Of a DNA stretch of 39,128 nt, positions 8,454-17,070 are shown in pieces. The notes under the pieces are model-generated. The model saw only the letters and a program-made list of their open reading frames with translations, did not search any database and had not been told where the DNA came from. The stretch's first letter is position 1. Each line of letters starts with the position of its first letter. This stretch comes from Candidatus Cloacimonadaceae bacterium (GTDB lineage: Bacteria > Cloacimonadota > Cloacimonadia > Cloacimonadales > Cloacimonadaceae). The stretch spans positions 1 to 39,128 of the forward strand of contig JAUYAR010000162.1 in assembly GCA_030693415.1 (NCBI GenBank), in the 5' to 3' direction. Both the position numbers and the translations under genes were made by a program.

Positions 8454-8557
8454 CAGCATGCCGATGCTGACGGGACATCTTCCCCCTTTGCATTACGGAA
8501 TCAATACGGAGTCATTACGGACTAAGTCCGTATTGACTCCGTAATGCTAAGGGGAAG
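8454..8557. repeat. Palindromic element with five TACGGA boxes at 11-bp spacing
   Basis: Three direct TACGGA hexamers are followed by two inverted TCCGTA hexamers, each 11 bp from the next. The outer boxes form two 21-nt arms (8490-8510 and 8527-8547) that are complementary at 20 of 21 positions, around a 16-nt loop. A further 7-bp pair, CTTCCCC (8479-8485) with GGGGAAG (8551-8557), extends the stem. A separate 6-bp hairpin sits just upstream (8454-8469). No U-tract follows, so it is not a standard terminator. Possible identities: an intergenic mobile repeat (REP/MITE-like), a protein-binding array, or a structured RNA. Confidence 0.7.
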
Positions 8558-8694
8558 GACGCCCTCCGATAGCTTTTGGCAGGTGACAATGATTTGATCT
8601 ATGTCGTTGGTCTGGTTTGCTTTACGCGAGCATGACGGGTAAGAATCCCACGGAATTACAAAAATAGAAAAGGCGGCGCATAATGCATTCTGGG

Positions 8695-8731
8695 CAAACG
8701 AAAAGGCGATCTCAGATTGAAACCGCCTTTG
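8695..8731 (-). terminator. Rho-independent terminator of the M14 peptidase gene
   Basis: On the minus strand AAAGGCG (8730-8724) pairs with CGCCTTT (8708-8702) across a 15-nt loop, followed by a T-rich tract (TTTTCGTTT). It lies 23 bp after the M14 stop codon and would end the peptidase transcript. Confidence 0.7.
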
Positions 8732-8753
8732 ATATCGAAATATGATCCTGTGT

Positions 8754-10619
8754 CTATGGATAGATGAGTGTGCAGGATAGGGAAACCTTCACCCAATATG
8801 CTTTGCCGGGTTCCATCTGCGAAAGCGTGCCGCCTGTGGGAGTCCAGCTTTGCTGCAAATAGCGGACTTCCTGCAGATTGCCGAGGATGGATGCCAGAGC
8901 GCCGCTCACCGAAAGGGAATTTTCCGGCAGATAGGAAACGAGATTCCAGCCGGAGTTGAGAGCGATCGGCGTTACTGCAGGATTGACGTGATTTCCCTGT
9001 ATGTTGAGAGTGGCGGGGGCATCAAGCTTGATCCAGTATCCCTTGCCGGATTCGACATTGGTGAGAGAATTGAACCATCCGTTCATCTGGGGAGAATAGC
9101 TTTTGGCATTGGTTTTCACTTGTCTCAAAGCGGAAAGACCGCCAAACACATCCTGAACGCCCCAAGAAGCTGGAACTACGTTTAGGCTCACCAGATTCCA
9201 GCCACTGACAAGGGTGATCTGTTGAGCGTGCGGAAGCTCTCCGAGGACGGTATTGAGGATGGTTTTCTGGTTTGCCGTGAGGGTCACGTTGTTGATCGTT
9301 GCGGAGGGAAAACCGCTTGCCTCGATCAATAGCGAATAAGTTCCGTGGCTGAGATAGCGATAGAAATCCCCATGCGCGGGATCGGTGCTTACGATCGAAT
9401 AGCTGTTGTCGTGCCCGGTGACCGTGATCGTGGCGTTGAGCGGATTTCCATAGGGATCGGAGACCGTGCCGTGAATGCCATAGAGCGCTTGTTCGAGGTA
9501 GGAAAGCATGGCGTCGTAGTTGTAATCCCAATAGGCTGGCAAAGTGGAAGCGGCGGGATTCTTGGTATTCGAGATCTCCAATGTGACCTCTCTGCCTTTG
9601 GCTGTATAACCCATCCAGTCCTGTCTGCCGCCGGTGATGACATACCAGGCGGCGCCGTTGGTGATGCCGTTTGAGGAGATACCGGTGAAGTATCCCGCGG
9701 GACTGTTTGCCTGCGCGCTGTTGGCATAGATCAACGAAGTGGAGACATACCAGTTGTTGTCCGGATGAAGGGTATAGATATGATCCCAAGGGTAATTTAC
9801 CACTTCCGCGCCGCCATGAAAATTGGCGGAAAGAACGAAGCGGCGAGAGTTTGCCAGATTCATGGCGAGAGTGGTTTCTACCTGACGGGGCTGGCTGGCA
9901 TATTGACTTCCATTGGGAGCGGGAAAGTTTCGGTTGAGGTCATAGCCGTTGGCATTCGCGCGGCGGGCTCCGCTGACGGAGCTGTTTCCGCCATAGTAAG
10001 TTCCGTCCGGATTGGCGTTTGGATTGATCCAGATATCCAGATTATTGACCAGATTGGTGAGCCGCGGGTTGCTGCCATAGCCGCTCAAAAGGGTGTCGAT
10101 CAATCTCAGCATGAGCACATAGCCGGTGGTTTCGTCGCCGTGAAGAGTGCTGACATAAGCCACTTCCGGTTCTGCTTCGTGGAGATGCACGTTGTCCGAG
10201 ATGCGGGCATAGAGTATCTTTCTACCATTGACGGTGGTGCCGGCATCGATAATCTGGCAGAGATTTGGATAGGAGGTAGCGAAGGCATACATCATCGAGA
10301 CGTAGGCTTCGTAGGTGGGATAGCTGTCCCAAACACGCAATTGGGATTGACTGGAACTCATTATGGGATCGATGAGGTCACCCGGGTTGGGCAAAATCTG
10401 GGCGCGGTAGCCCAATTTGCCAAAGGCTTCCCATTCCCAATCGTTGGCATAGGCATAGACCCAGTTGCCGCGGATGTTATCGATGGAAATGACGTTCGTC
10501 AGGTTTTGCAGCTCGGATTTATCCAGCAATTCAAACCGGAAATAATACTGAGTCCACTCTCCCGCCGCAAGCGGAAGGGAGAGCAGAATCAGGATGATGA
10601 TAGTGAGGGTAAATTTCAA
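8754..10619 (-). CDS. Secreted M14-family zinc carboxypeptidase
   Basis: This 621-aa exported metallocarboxypeptidase has a signal peptide at about 1-19 (hydrophobic core LTIIILILLSLPLA). The M14 domain (about 90-375) keeps the zinc ligands H160 and E163 (HGDE) and H268 (NFHGG), the substrate-binding stretch YDLNRNFP, and the catalytic Glu348 (TLEIS). A carboxypeptidase regulatory-like beta-sandwich follows (about 380-460). Then come two copies of a module opening with GWNLVS and closing with GKGYWIKL or GKAYWVKV (about 470-545 and 550-621). The start is TTG at 10619, sharing TGA with the stop of the C25 gene (TTGA), with AAGGA about 10 nt upstream, so translation is coupled. It probably trims C-terminal residues from peptides released by its C25 neighbours. 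Confidence 0.92.
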   Translation of the reverse strand: MKFTLTIIILILLSLPLAAGEWTQYYFRFELLDKSELQNLTNVISIDNIRGNWVYAYANDWEWEAFGKLGYRAQILPNPGDLIDPIMSSSQSQLRVWDSYPTYEAYVSMMYAFATSYPNLCQIIDAGTTVNGRKILYARISDNVHLHEAEPEVAYVSTLHGDETTGYVLMLRLIDTLLSGYGSNPRLTNLVNNLDIWINPNANPDGTYYGGNSSVSGARRANANGYDLNRNFPAPNGSQYASQPRQVETTLAMNLANSRRFVLSANFHGGAEVVNYPWDHIYTLHPDNNWYVSTSLIYANSAQANSPAGYFTGISSNGITNGAAWYVITGGRQDWMGYTAKGREVTLEISNTKNPAASTLPAYWDYNYDAMLSYLEQALYGIHGTVSDPYGNPLNATITVTGHDNSYSIVSTDPAHGDFYRYLSHGTYSLLIEASGFPSATINNVTLTANQKTILNTVLGELPHAQQITLVSGWNLVSLNVVPASWGVQDVFGGLSALRQVKTNAKSYSPQMNGWFNSLTNVESGKGYWIKLDAPATLNIQGNHVNPAVTPIALNSGWNLVSYLPENSLSVSGALASILGNLQEVRYLQQSWTPTGGTLSQMEPGKAYWVKVSLSCTLIYP

Positions 10620-13600
10620 TCTATTGTTTCCTTGCGGGATGAGGGCATCACGGCTTTCACTTGGAAGAAGGCGCTAACGTTTCTGGCGTTATGAACGAAC
10701 TGCAATCCAGAGACGGTTCCTATCAGCGTGTAGGGACCTTCAGGAAGTTCAGCATGCCAGATTTCATAGAAATCGGCGTGCGGAACCGGGTTCCATTCAA
10801 GCACAAAGCCGCTGGGGGACATGAAACCGTTTACAACGGGAGTGTCCAAAACGGTGATCATCGATCCGTTGATCGGCAGAGGATCAAGCTCACCCAAGAC
10901 ATCGCCAAAGCCGAGGTTATAGGTTCCCGCGACTGGATAGACCAGATCCTGAGCATAGGAATACACCCTGAGCGTGATCGTTTCCCGCGCTCCGGAAAGA
11001 TTGACGAGAATGGTCACATAGGCGATTCCGGCATTGGTGACGACCTCTCCGATGCCTCGACATTCATCTGTGCTGAAAGCTCCAACAAGATCGCCGGGGA
11101 TGGCGGGAATGCCTTCGATCGTAACTGTTCCATAGATCGTGGCAGGATTGTTTGGATACGTGACTGGTGTCCATGAAGGCATGTTGACAGGGTTGACGGT
11201 AACGCTTGCGATGTCGCTTGCCATGGCGATGCCGTCGCTGACTGTGAAAGTGATGTTTTCGTTGCCGATCCAGTTTTGGACTGCACTGAAAGTGACTACG
11301 AGACCGTTGATCTCCACGAACACGTTGGTGTTTCCGCTATAGTTCAACACCAGCGGATCGCCATCGGGATCATTGACGTATGGTGTGAAATTCACTGCAA
11401 GGCTGCCGTTTTTATCAAACTCGAAGGAGGCTGGAATGTCGATCGTGGGAGCGTGGTTGATAGATCCGGTTACTTCCATCATCACGTTGACCGTCCTCTC
11501 CGGATTAAGCGGATCGTTTGAGTAAACGGTGATCAATGCTTCATAGATTCCGGTTTCCATGCCCTGCGCGGAAAAGTATCCGGTGATGGTTTGATTCAGT
11601 CCGGGTTGGATCGTTCCGCTCATCGGAACCGCGCTGAACCATTCAACGGGTGGAATTGATTGCGGCAGAACGATTACGCCGTTGAGGATGTGAGGCTCGG
11701 CGCCATAGATATCTCCATTTAACTGATAAGCAAGCGTGAGCGCACCGGCGAATCCTGATGGGATGGTGACATTTACCGTCGCGGTAGCCGTCTCAGCACC
11801 GTAAATGACTCCCCAACCGCTGGCGGTTTCTCCGTGCCAGTTGATAGTGATGCCGTTTCCGCTGCTGGGGTTTGGAGTCATTACTCCGCCGGAGCCGCCG
11901 ATGAAATTTGTGGCGCTATTGACTATAACTCCAAGCGGGAAAGATAGATAGATGTCTTTCAGCCATTCGGTGTCCGTGCTGGCGTTATAGACCGTGAAAG
12001 TCCAATTGAGTGTGGTTCCCGGTGTGTAATCATTGGCATTGAGGGAAAACGTGCTGCCGGCTATGCTGCGATCCTTCACTGCCTTGTGAGATGTATTCAG
12101 GGGTTGCGCTCCACGATGGCGAAGCTCCTGCAAGGCAAGATTGAAACTCAAGGGCTGGCTGCCGAGATTGCTGATGGTGAAAGAATCTGTGCTTTCGTCT
12201 CCGGTGAGCAAAACCGCGCCGAGGAAATCGTTGTCGATGTAAATAGTGGGAGGAATATAGCCGCTGCCGGTGACGGAAATATTGACCGTTGGGTTGTTCA
12301 CCGCGTTGCTTGAAACAACCACGTTTCCGCTGTAAGAAATCGCAGCCGTGGGAGCGAAGCTGAGATTGTAGGTTCTGGTCTGTCCGGCTATGATGCTGAA
12401 CGAGAGAGTGTTGCGAATGTCTGTTTTTTGCAGTGATGATCCGATCGCGCTTTCACGCCCTGCCAAAGCAACGGTGTAACCCGCGGGAGTTGTAATCGTT
12501 CCCGTAAGTGTCTGATCTCCGCTGTTTTGCAGAGTGAATTGCTGCACTTGGTTTGATCCGACGGAGATTGTGCCATAAACAAGTGACGCGGGATTGGCAA
12601 CGATCATCGGACCAGTTGCGACGGGCTGTAAGGACAGTTTCAGGTTCGGACGGCTGGTGATGACCGAACCGCCGGAGAAAACGTCGGTCTGATTGACGGT
12701 ATCGTTTCGCGTGGATAGGTATCCGTTTGCGACGGTGGTAAATTGCACTGTCCCGGTGGAAGTATAGCTTCCGATCAGTCCAAATGCCGTGTCGATCACG
12801 ATATTGCCGGTGCCGTTCCAGAGGAAGGGCGTGGATAAGGTCAGCATCTGATATCCACCTGCCACCGGCATATAAGAGGCATTCGTATAGACGGTCATCA
12901 TGTCCGTGGCAGTCTGCCAGCTCGCTGCGTCTGTGGCGGTTGTGTGTTTCATGCGGATCACGAAGTTTGGCAGTGCCAAAGATGGCGCGGTTGCGACAAA
13001 GAAACCGACCTGGGTGATATTGATGGGAACAAACACACCCGCGGCATTGAGATCCGCGGCAGTATATACCGATTGCCCGTGAAGGCTTTGATAATAGATG
13101 TTGATCGGAGCGGCGGTGGTGGTAGAAGTGATCCCGGTTCCGGCTCCAATTATTGCTGAGCTGGGAACGACCGCAGTGGGCATAGCCTGCACTGTGTTCG
13201 AGGCTGCTGATTCTCCGGCGGGATTGCTGTAAACAGTTGCTACATAATAGCTATAGGTGGTTTCGTTTATCACGCTCGTATCGTTATAGGTGGTAGTGGT
13301 CACTGTTGCCAGCACCGCTGAGTTGCGGTAGACTTTGTAGCCGCTGATGGCTCTTTCTGAAGTGCTAAACTCTTCCAACTCCCCGCGTCCCGTGGCACCA
13401 GTCCAGGAGAGATTGACAAATCCGTTTCCGGCGGCCGCTGCAAGGTTGGTCGGCGCGATGGCGTTCGGAGTAGCGTTCACGGTGGCGGTGGCATCGGATT
13501 CTCCACCGCTGTAAACGGCTTTCAGATAGTAGGCATAGCTTGTGCCGTTGGTGACTGCGAGATCGGTGTATGTCAAAGCTGTAATGGTAGTCAGCAGCAC

Positions 13601-16600
13601 ACTATTTTTGAATATCTTGTAGCCGGTTGGAGTCCCTGAAGCGGGAGCCTGCCAATCCAGCTTGATGGATTGGTGACTGGGGCTTGCCGTCAGGTTCTGC
13701 GGAGGATTGAACACGCCGGATGATGTCGAAGCAGGGAAGACGATGTTGTCTATCCATGCACAGTCGTCACCAGTGGAAACAGAACCGTCCTTCATGTATT
13801 CCCATCTCAGGACGCGTGTCCCGGCAGCCAATGTGTATGATGCCTGAGTCCAGCCAATAGTTCCCGCCCAACCGGGAGTATTCTGTATTGCTCCGTCAAC
13901 GTAGAACTTGAGGTAGTCATAGCCCGCTTCCGAAGTAACCTTATACCAGAATGTCAAAGTCCCTGATGCCGCCAGAACTCTCGTTGTTTGCATCGAACTG
14001 GTCTGGCTGTGGGTGATCGTCCCGCTTTTGGCAGCGTAGATTCCCGCATAGGCACCGGTGCCTGTGATCGTCCAGGGAAGGTTTCCGCTGAAAGTCCAGG
14101 GGAAGGAATTGAAGTTTCCGCTTTCGAAATCTTCGATGATTAGTCCAATCGCGGTGTTTTCAGTCTTACTTGCAGTATATGCGCCCGCAGTGGCGTTGAA
14201 ATTGAAGGTTGCAAGGGTGCCGACAGTCATTCCCGCTGCCGCTGAAACCGTGAAACTGAGGTTAACCGAGCCGGTTGCAGGGATAGAGCCAAAATTGGCT
14301 GTAGGGCTGCCGATAGTGATTCCGGTGGTGGGGCTGGATAGAGTGGCGCTTCCGGTTGGAGAAGCCGCTCCGCCTGTGTTGTTCAAAGGAATGGTGATGG
14401 TAACCGTTTCTCCTGGATCGAGCCGTCCGTTGTTGTTTGCCGGAGTGGGATCGGAGATAATCATGCTGCCGAAAGCAAGCGCGGGAGCGTTGATAGCAAG
14501 CGTGAAGTTATGCACCCAGGTGTCGGCTCCGCTGACCATGGTGATGGTGAACTGGGCACTGGTTCCATGAGCGATGTTGTTGGCGATATTGAAAGTATAG
14601 GCGTCGGTTCTGGTAACCGAGGCGCCTGCGGCGAGGGAGGCGATGCTTTCGGTGTTGTCTGTGATCGAGATGCCGGTCGTGGAGCAGGTGAGAGTGGCGG
14701 TGATGTTTGAGGCGGCTGTCGATCCGCTGTTGGTGAAAGTGGTGGTGAATCTTCCGGTTTCGTTGTAGTCGGGGAGATTGTTGTTGGTGTCGCCATAAAC
14801 ATTATTTCCAACTGCCAAATAGGGTCCGGTATTGGCAATGACCGATACATTCGCCATGATAGTAGTCTTGTTTTGGCGGGTGATCACCATTTTGGCGGTT
14901 CCGGTGCTGCTGAAGGGGGTGATCGTCAAAGCAAGCGTTCCGTTTACTGGAATGATCCCCGTACCATAAAGAACCCCGTTCATGGTGATCGCCACCCTGG
15001 AATAAGGCGTGGCGGTCACATTGACGGTAGTGGCACCGATCAGTATCTGGCTGGGATAGGTGGCGGTGTTTACCGTAGGGACTCCATAATATGGCATCAG
15101 CGAGGGATCGCCCATGATGGAATATATCTCCCAGTAATAATTTGTGAGACTGCTGCCTCCTTGAACCACTGCCAGATTTCCCATATAGACGGTCTCACCG
15201 GTGGTTTGTGCCCAATCCGCAAAAGCCTCCCCGTGGGTGTGGAACATGGCGTCATAGGCGCCGAGAGCAGCGGCATTGTATGCCGGTGCGGTGCCGTTGG
15301 CAGTACCCTTTGCTCCAACTGCCCACCAATAATCTTCGTCCCAATAGGTGTTGTTGTTACCGCCGATGTATGCGGCTCCGCCTTTGTTTGCCGCGCGGAT
15401 GATCGCTTCGCCGAAACAGGGACCGCCGGTAAAATTGAACTTGTTTGTGATACAGCAGTTTCCGACCGCTACGAAATACTTGTTCGTGTTGGTCATGGCA
15501 TTCACATCCGTGACCGTAAACGTGGGGTCTGCCCAACTGGTCTCGCTTCCGTGAGCCGTGTAGTTTATGAAACCCCTGCCTTCATTGGCGTTGGCGATGA
15601 TTTGCGCATCGCTGGTGCCGGAGGCGGGATAGAGATAATTGTTTGAAACAATGCCGTTGGACGCATTGAAATACTGGGTCGATCCATAATTAATGGCACC
15701 ATTCCCGTGGGTGGTGGCAAAAGTGGCATCTACTCCTGCGATAAGCACGGTCTTACCCAGGTAGCTGGGATCCGGCATGGTCGTCTGTTGAAACATCAGT
15801 GTTTTGTTGATAATATTGGTCAATTCTGTAGCGGATGAAACGGAAAACCGTCCGTAGTACATTTCGGGGACATAGTCTGTTCCTTGCAGCCGCACATAGG
15901 TGAGGTCGGTTACATGTGCTGTACTGGTGACCCCTGTATTGGAGATGATGTTGTTGCCGCTGGTGGAGGTATCGCCCACGATCAATAGATAGGTGGGAGC
16001 TGGGTCCTGAGGTGTCGCGGCACTCCACAATCCGTTCATATAAGTCTGAACAGCAGCGGTTGTGTTGGCGATCGTTCCTCCAGTTCCGACGGTGGTGACG
16101 ATCACGTTCAATCCCTGCTGCTTTTTCCAGTCAACAAATGGTTCCAGGGTGCTTAAATAAGCCGCGGGAGTCAAAATAACCATCTTGGTGGGGTATCGAA
16201 CCAAGCTGGGGCGATCAATACGCTGCCAGTTGAAGATACTCTTTTGATAGAGGTTGTCAAATTCCCATGATGCAGTTTTGGCAAGCAGTTGCGCCGTCGC
16301 GATCAGATCGGGGTTGAGGAATTCCACCTGCACTCTGAGGTCTTTGATTACGCGGATTGAGTTCTGCCCGGGATTATAACGCACCGGATGAAAATCAAGC
16401 GCAAAAATCCGCACTCCGCGCATGAAACCGATCTCGAATACGCTGATCACATCGAGATCGCCATATCCGCGGATGCCATAGCTTTTATCGTTGACGACGA
16501 AGGGGAGGGTTTCGGGATCATCCGATTTGGAGACCGGTTCTTGAGCTGGGATGATGCGGTGGCGCAGTTGGCTGTCGGCGGCGATCAATTCTTGCTCACT

Positions 16601-16933
16601 GCGGCTGAGAATATTCAAGCGCACTTCCGCTCCAATTGGAACGGCGATGATCTGTCGCATCATGGGTAGCTTGGGATCACCCACTTTGTTTGTATAGCCA
16701 TAGGAACCAAACGAAAGCTCATCAAAGAGTCCCCTCTTGGTGTTGATTTCTCGGACAGTCAGGTTTCCCACCTGATAACGAACCTCGAAGCCGAGGTCGG
16801 TGTTGTTCTGCAAAGCCACGCTGTTCGGCGTCCCTAAAAGAGCAATCTGCCTGCTTTGTGCAGGCAACAATATTACGACAGCAAGAGCTATCACGCACAG
16901 CAACAGCCACTTGCTCATACTAAAAGTGTTCAT
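10616..16933 (-). CDS. Giant C25 (gingipain-like) cysteine peptidase, intact dyad
   Basis: This 2105-aa exported protein starts at the ATG at 16933, preceded by AAGGAG; a longer reading upstream lacks this site. The signal peptide (about 1-28) is followed by a C25 propeptide-like region and a C25 caspase-fold domain (about 245-600). The domain has the His in TAHGSETSW (H461) and a Cys pair, NCC at 493-494, of which C494 aligns best with the gingipain nucleophile. The downstream modules are CARDB-like segments, a MAM/jelly-roll module from about 930, two FN3 domains (about 1077 and 1158), a second jelly-roll (about 1260), an ASH-type domain (about 1443), a DUF11-like domain (about 1630), a cadherin-like domain (about 1827) and a C-terminal FN3 (about 2030). 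No type IX sorting domain is seen. Its stop overlaps the M14 start. Confidence 0.9.
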   Translation of the reverse strand: MNTFSMSKWLLLCVIALAVVILLPAQSRQIALLGTPNSVALQNNTDLGFEVRYQVGNLTVREINTKRGLFDELSFGSYGYTNKVGDPKLPMMRQIIAVPIGAEVRLNILSRSEQELIAADSQLRHRIIPAQEPVSKSDDPETLPFVVNDKSYGIRGYGDLDVISVFEIGFMRGVRIFALDFHPVRYNPGQNSIRVIKDLRVQVEFLNPDLIATAQLLAKTASWEFDNLYQKSIFNWQRIDRPSLVRYPTKMVILTPAAYLSTLEPFVDWKKQQGLNVIVTTVGTGGTIANTTAAVQTYMNGLWSAATPQDPAPTYLLIVGDTSTSGNNIISNTGVTSTAHVTDLTYVRLQGTDYVPEMYYGRFSVSSATELTNIINKTLMFQQTTMPDPSYLGKTVLIAGVDATFATTHGNGAINYGSTQYFNASNGIVSNNYLYPASGTSDAQIIANANEGRGFINYTAHGSETSWADPTFTVTDVNAMTNTNKYFVAVGNCCITNKFNFTGGPCFGEAIIRAANKGGAAYIGGNNNTYWDEDYWWAVGAKGTANGTAPAYNAAALGAYDAMFHTHGEAFADWAQTTGETVYMGNLAVVQGGSSLTNYYWEIYSIMGDPSLMPYYGVPTVNTATYPSQILIGATTVNVTATPYSRVAITMNGVLYGTGIIPVNGTLALTITPFSSTGTAKMVITRQNKTTIMANVSVIANTGPYLAVGNNVYGDTNNNLPDYNETGRFTTTFTNSGSTAASNITATLTCSTTGISITDNTESIASLAAGASVTRTDAYTFNIANNIAHGTSAQFTITMVSGADTWVHNFTLAINAPALAFGSMIISDPTPANNNGRLDPGETVTITIPLNNTGGAASPTGSATLSSPTTGITIGSPTANFGSIPATGSVNLSFTVSAAAGMTVGTLATFNFNATAGAYTASKTENTAIGLIIEDFESGNFNSFPWTFSGNLPWTITGTGAYAGIYAAKSGTITHSQTSSMQTTRVLAASGTLTFWYKVTSEAGYDYLKFYVDGAIQNTPGWAGTIGWTQASYTLAAGTRVLRWEYMKDGSVSTGDDCAWIDNIVFPASTSSGVFNPPQNLTASPSHQSIKLDWQAPASGTPTGYKIFKNSVLLTTITALTYTDLAVTNGTSYAYYLKAVYSGGESDATATVNATPNAIAPTNLAAAAGNGFVNLSWTGATGRGELEEFSTSERAISGYKVYRNSAVLATVTTTTYNDTSVINETTYSYYVATVYSNPAGESAASNTVQAMPTAVVPSSAIIGAGTGITSTTTAAPINIYYQSLHGQSVYTAADLNAAGVFVPINITQVGFFVATAPSLALPNFVIRMKHTTATDAASWQTATDMMTVYTNASYMPVAGGYQMLTLSTPFLWNGTGNIVIDTAFGLIGSYTSTGTVQFTTVANGYLSTRNDTVNQTDVFSGGSVITSRPNLKLSLQPVATGPMIVANPASLVYGTISVGSNQVQQFTLQNSGDQTLTGTITTPAGYTVALAGRESAIGSSLQKTDIRNTLSFSIIAGQTRTYNLSFAPTAAISYSGNVVVSSNAVNNPTVNISVTGSGYIPPTIYIDNDFLGAVLLTGDESTDSFTISNLGSQPLSFNLALQELRHRGAQPLNTSHKAVKDRSIAGSTFSLNANDYTPGTTLNWTFTVYNASTDTEWLKDIYLSFPLGVIVNSATNFIGGSGGVMTPNPSSGNGITINWHGETASGWGVIYGAETATATVNVTIPSGFAGALTLAYQLNGDIYGAEPHILNGVIVLPQSIPPVEWFSAVPMSGTIQPGLNQTITGYFSAQGMETGIYEALITVYSNDPLNPERTVNVMMEVTGSINHAPTIDIPASFEFDKNGSLAVNFTPYVNDPDGDPLVLNYSGNTNVFVEINGLVVTFSAVQNWIGNENITFTVSDGIAMASDIASVTVNPVNMPSWTPVTYPNNPATIYGTVTIEGIPAIPGDLVGAFSTDECRGIGEVVTNAGIAYVTILVNLSGARETITLRVYSYAQDLVYPVAGTYNLGFGDVLGELDPLPINGSMITVLDTPVVNGFMSPSGFVLEWNPVPHADFYEIWHAELPEGPYTLIGTVSGLQFVHNARNVSAFFQVKAVMPSSRKETID
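13501..14110 (-). repeat. Module shared with paralog (copy 1)
   Basis: About 610 bp encoding the MAM/jelly-roll module and first FN3 domain. It aligns without gaps to 19134-19743 at a constant offset of 5633 bp. By eye, stretches I compared agree at roughly nine bases in ten, much more than the flanking C25 domains. This points to recent duplication or gene conversion of the module. Confidence 0.8.
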
Positions 16934-16979
16934 GGGGTTCTCCTTGGAGTGTATCTTTTGACAATGTATCAAAAACGAT

Positions 16980-17026
16980 GCAAAAACGATTCCCAAAACA
17001 CCAATAAGTGCCTCGGGAATCGTTAT
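16980..17026 (-). terminator. Terminator between the two C25 genes
   Basis: On the minus strand a 10-bp stem AACGATTCCC (17024-17015) / GGGAATCGTT (16994-16985) encloses a 20-nt loop and is followed by TTTTTGC. It lies about 50 bp after the 2263-aa gene and before the 2105-aa gene. At least part of the transcription should stop here, so the second C25 gene probably has its own promoter in the 16934-16980 interval. Confidence 0.75.
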
Positions 17027-17070
17027 GCTTATATTTATTTCAAGTTATGGCTTTCCTGCAAGGGAGTAAA

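Larger units (their letters stand above)
8236..8753. other. 518-bp non-coding stretch between island and peptidase genes
   Basis: I see no credible gene here. Contents: a putative leftward promoter (8296-8322), a small hairpin CAGCAT-GCCG-ATGCTG (8454-8469), the TACGGA palindrome (8479-8557), and a terminator for the leftward M14 gene (about 8695-8731). The rest (8340-8450 and 8560-8690) shows nothing I can name. Confidence 0.7.

Noticed and set aside
9765-10694. 309-aa plus-strand ORF opposite the M14 gene
   Set aside because: It is antisense to a protein with all M14 catalytic residues, and shows no ribosome site or domain. It is a by-product of the codon bias of the real gene.
14873-15646. 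257-aa plus-strand ORF opposite the C25 peptidase (and many similar antisense ORFs between 10.6 and 24 kb)
   Set aside because: They mirror the repetitive Gly/Thr/Val-rich coding strand. The composition is unlike real proteins and there is no start signal.
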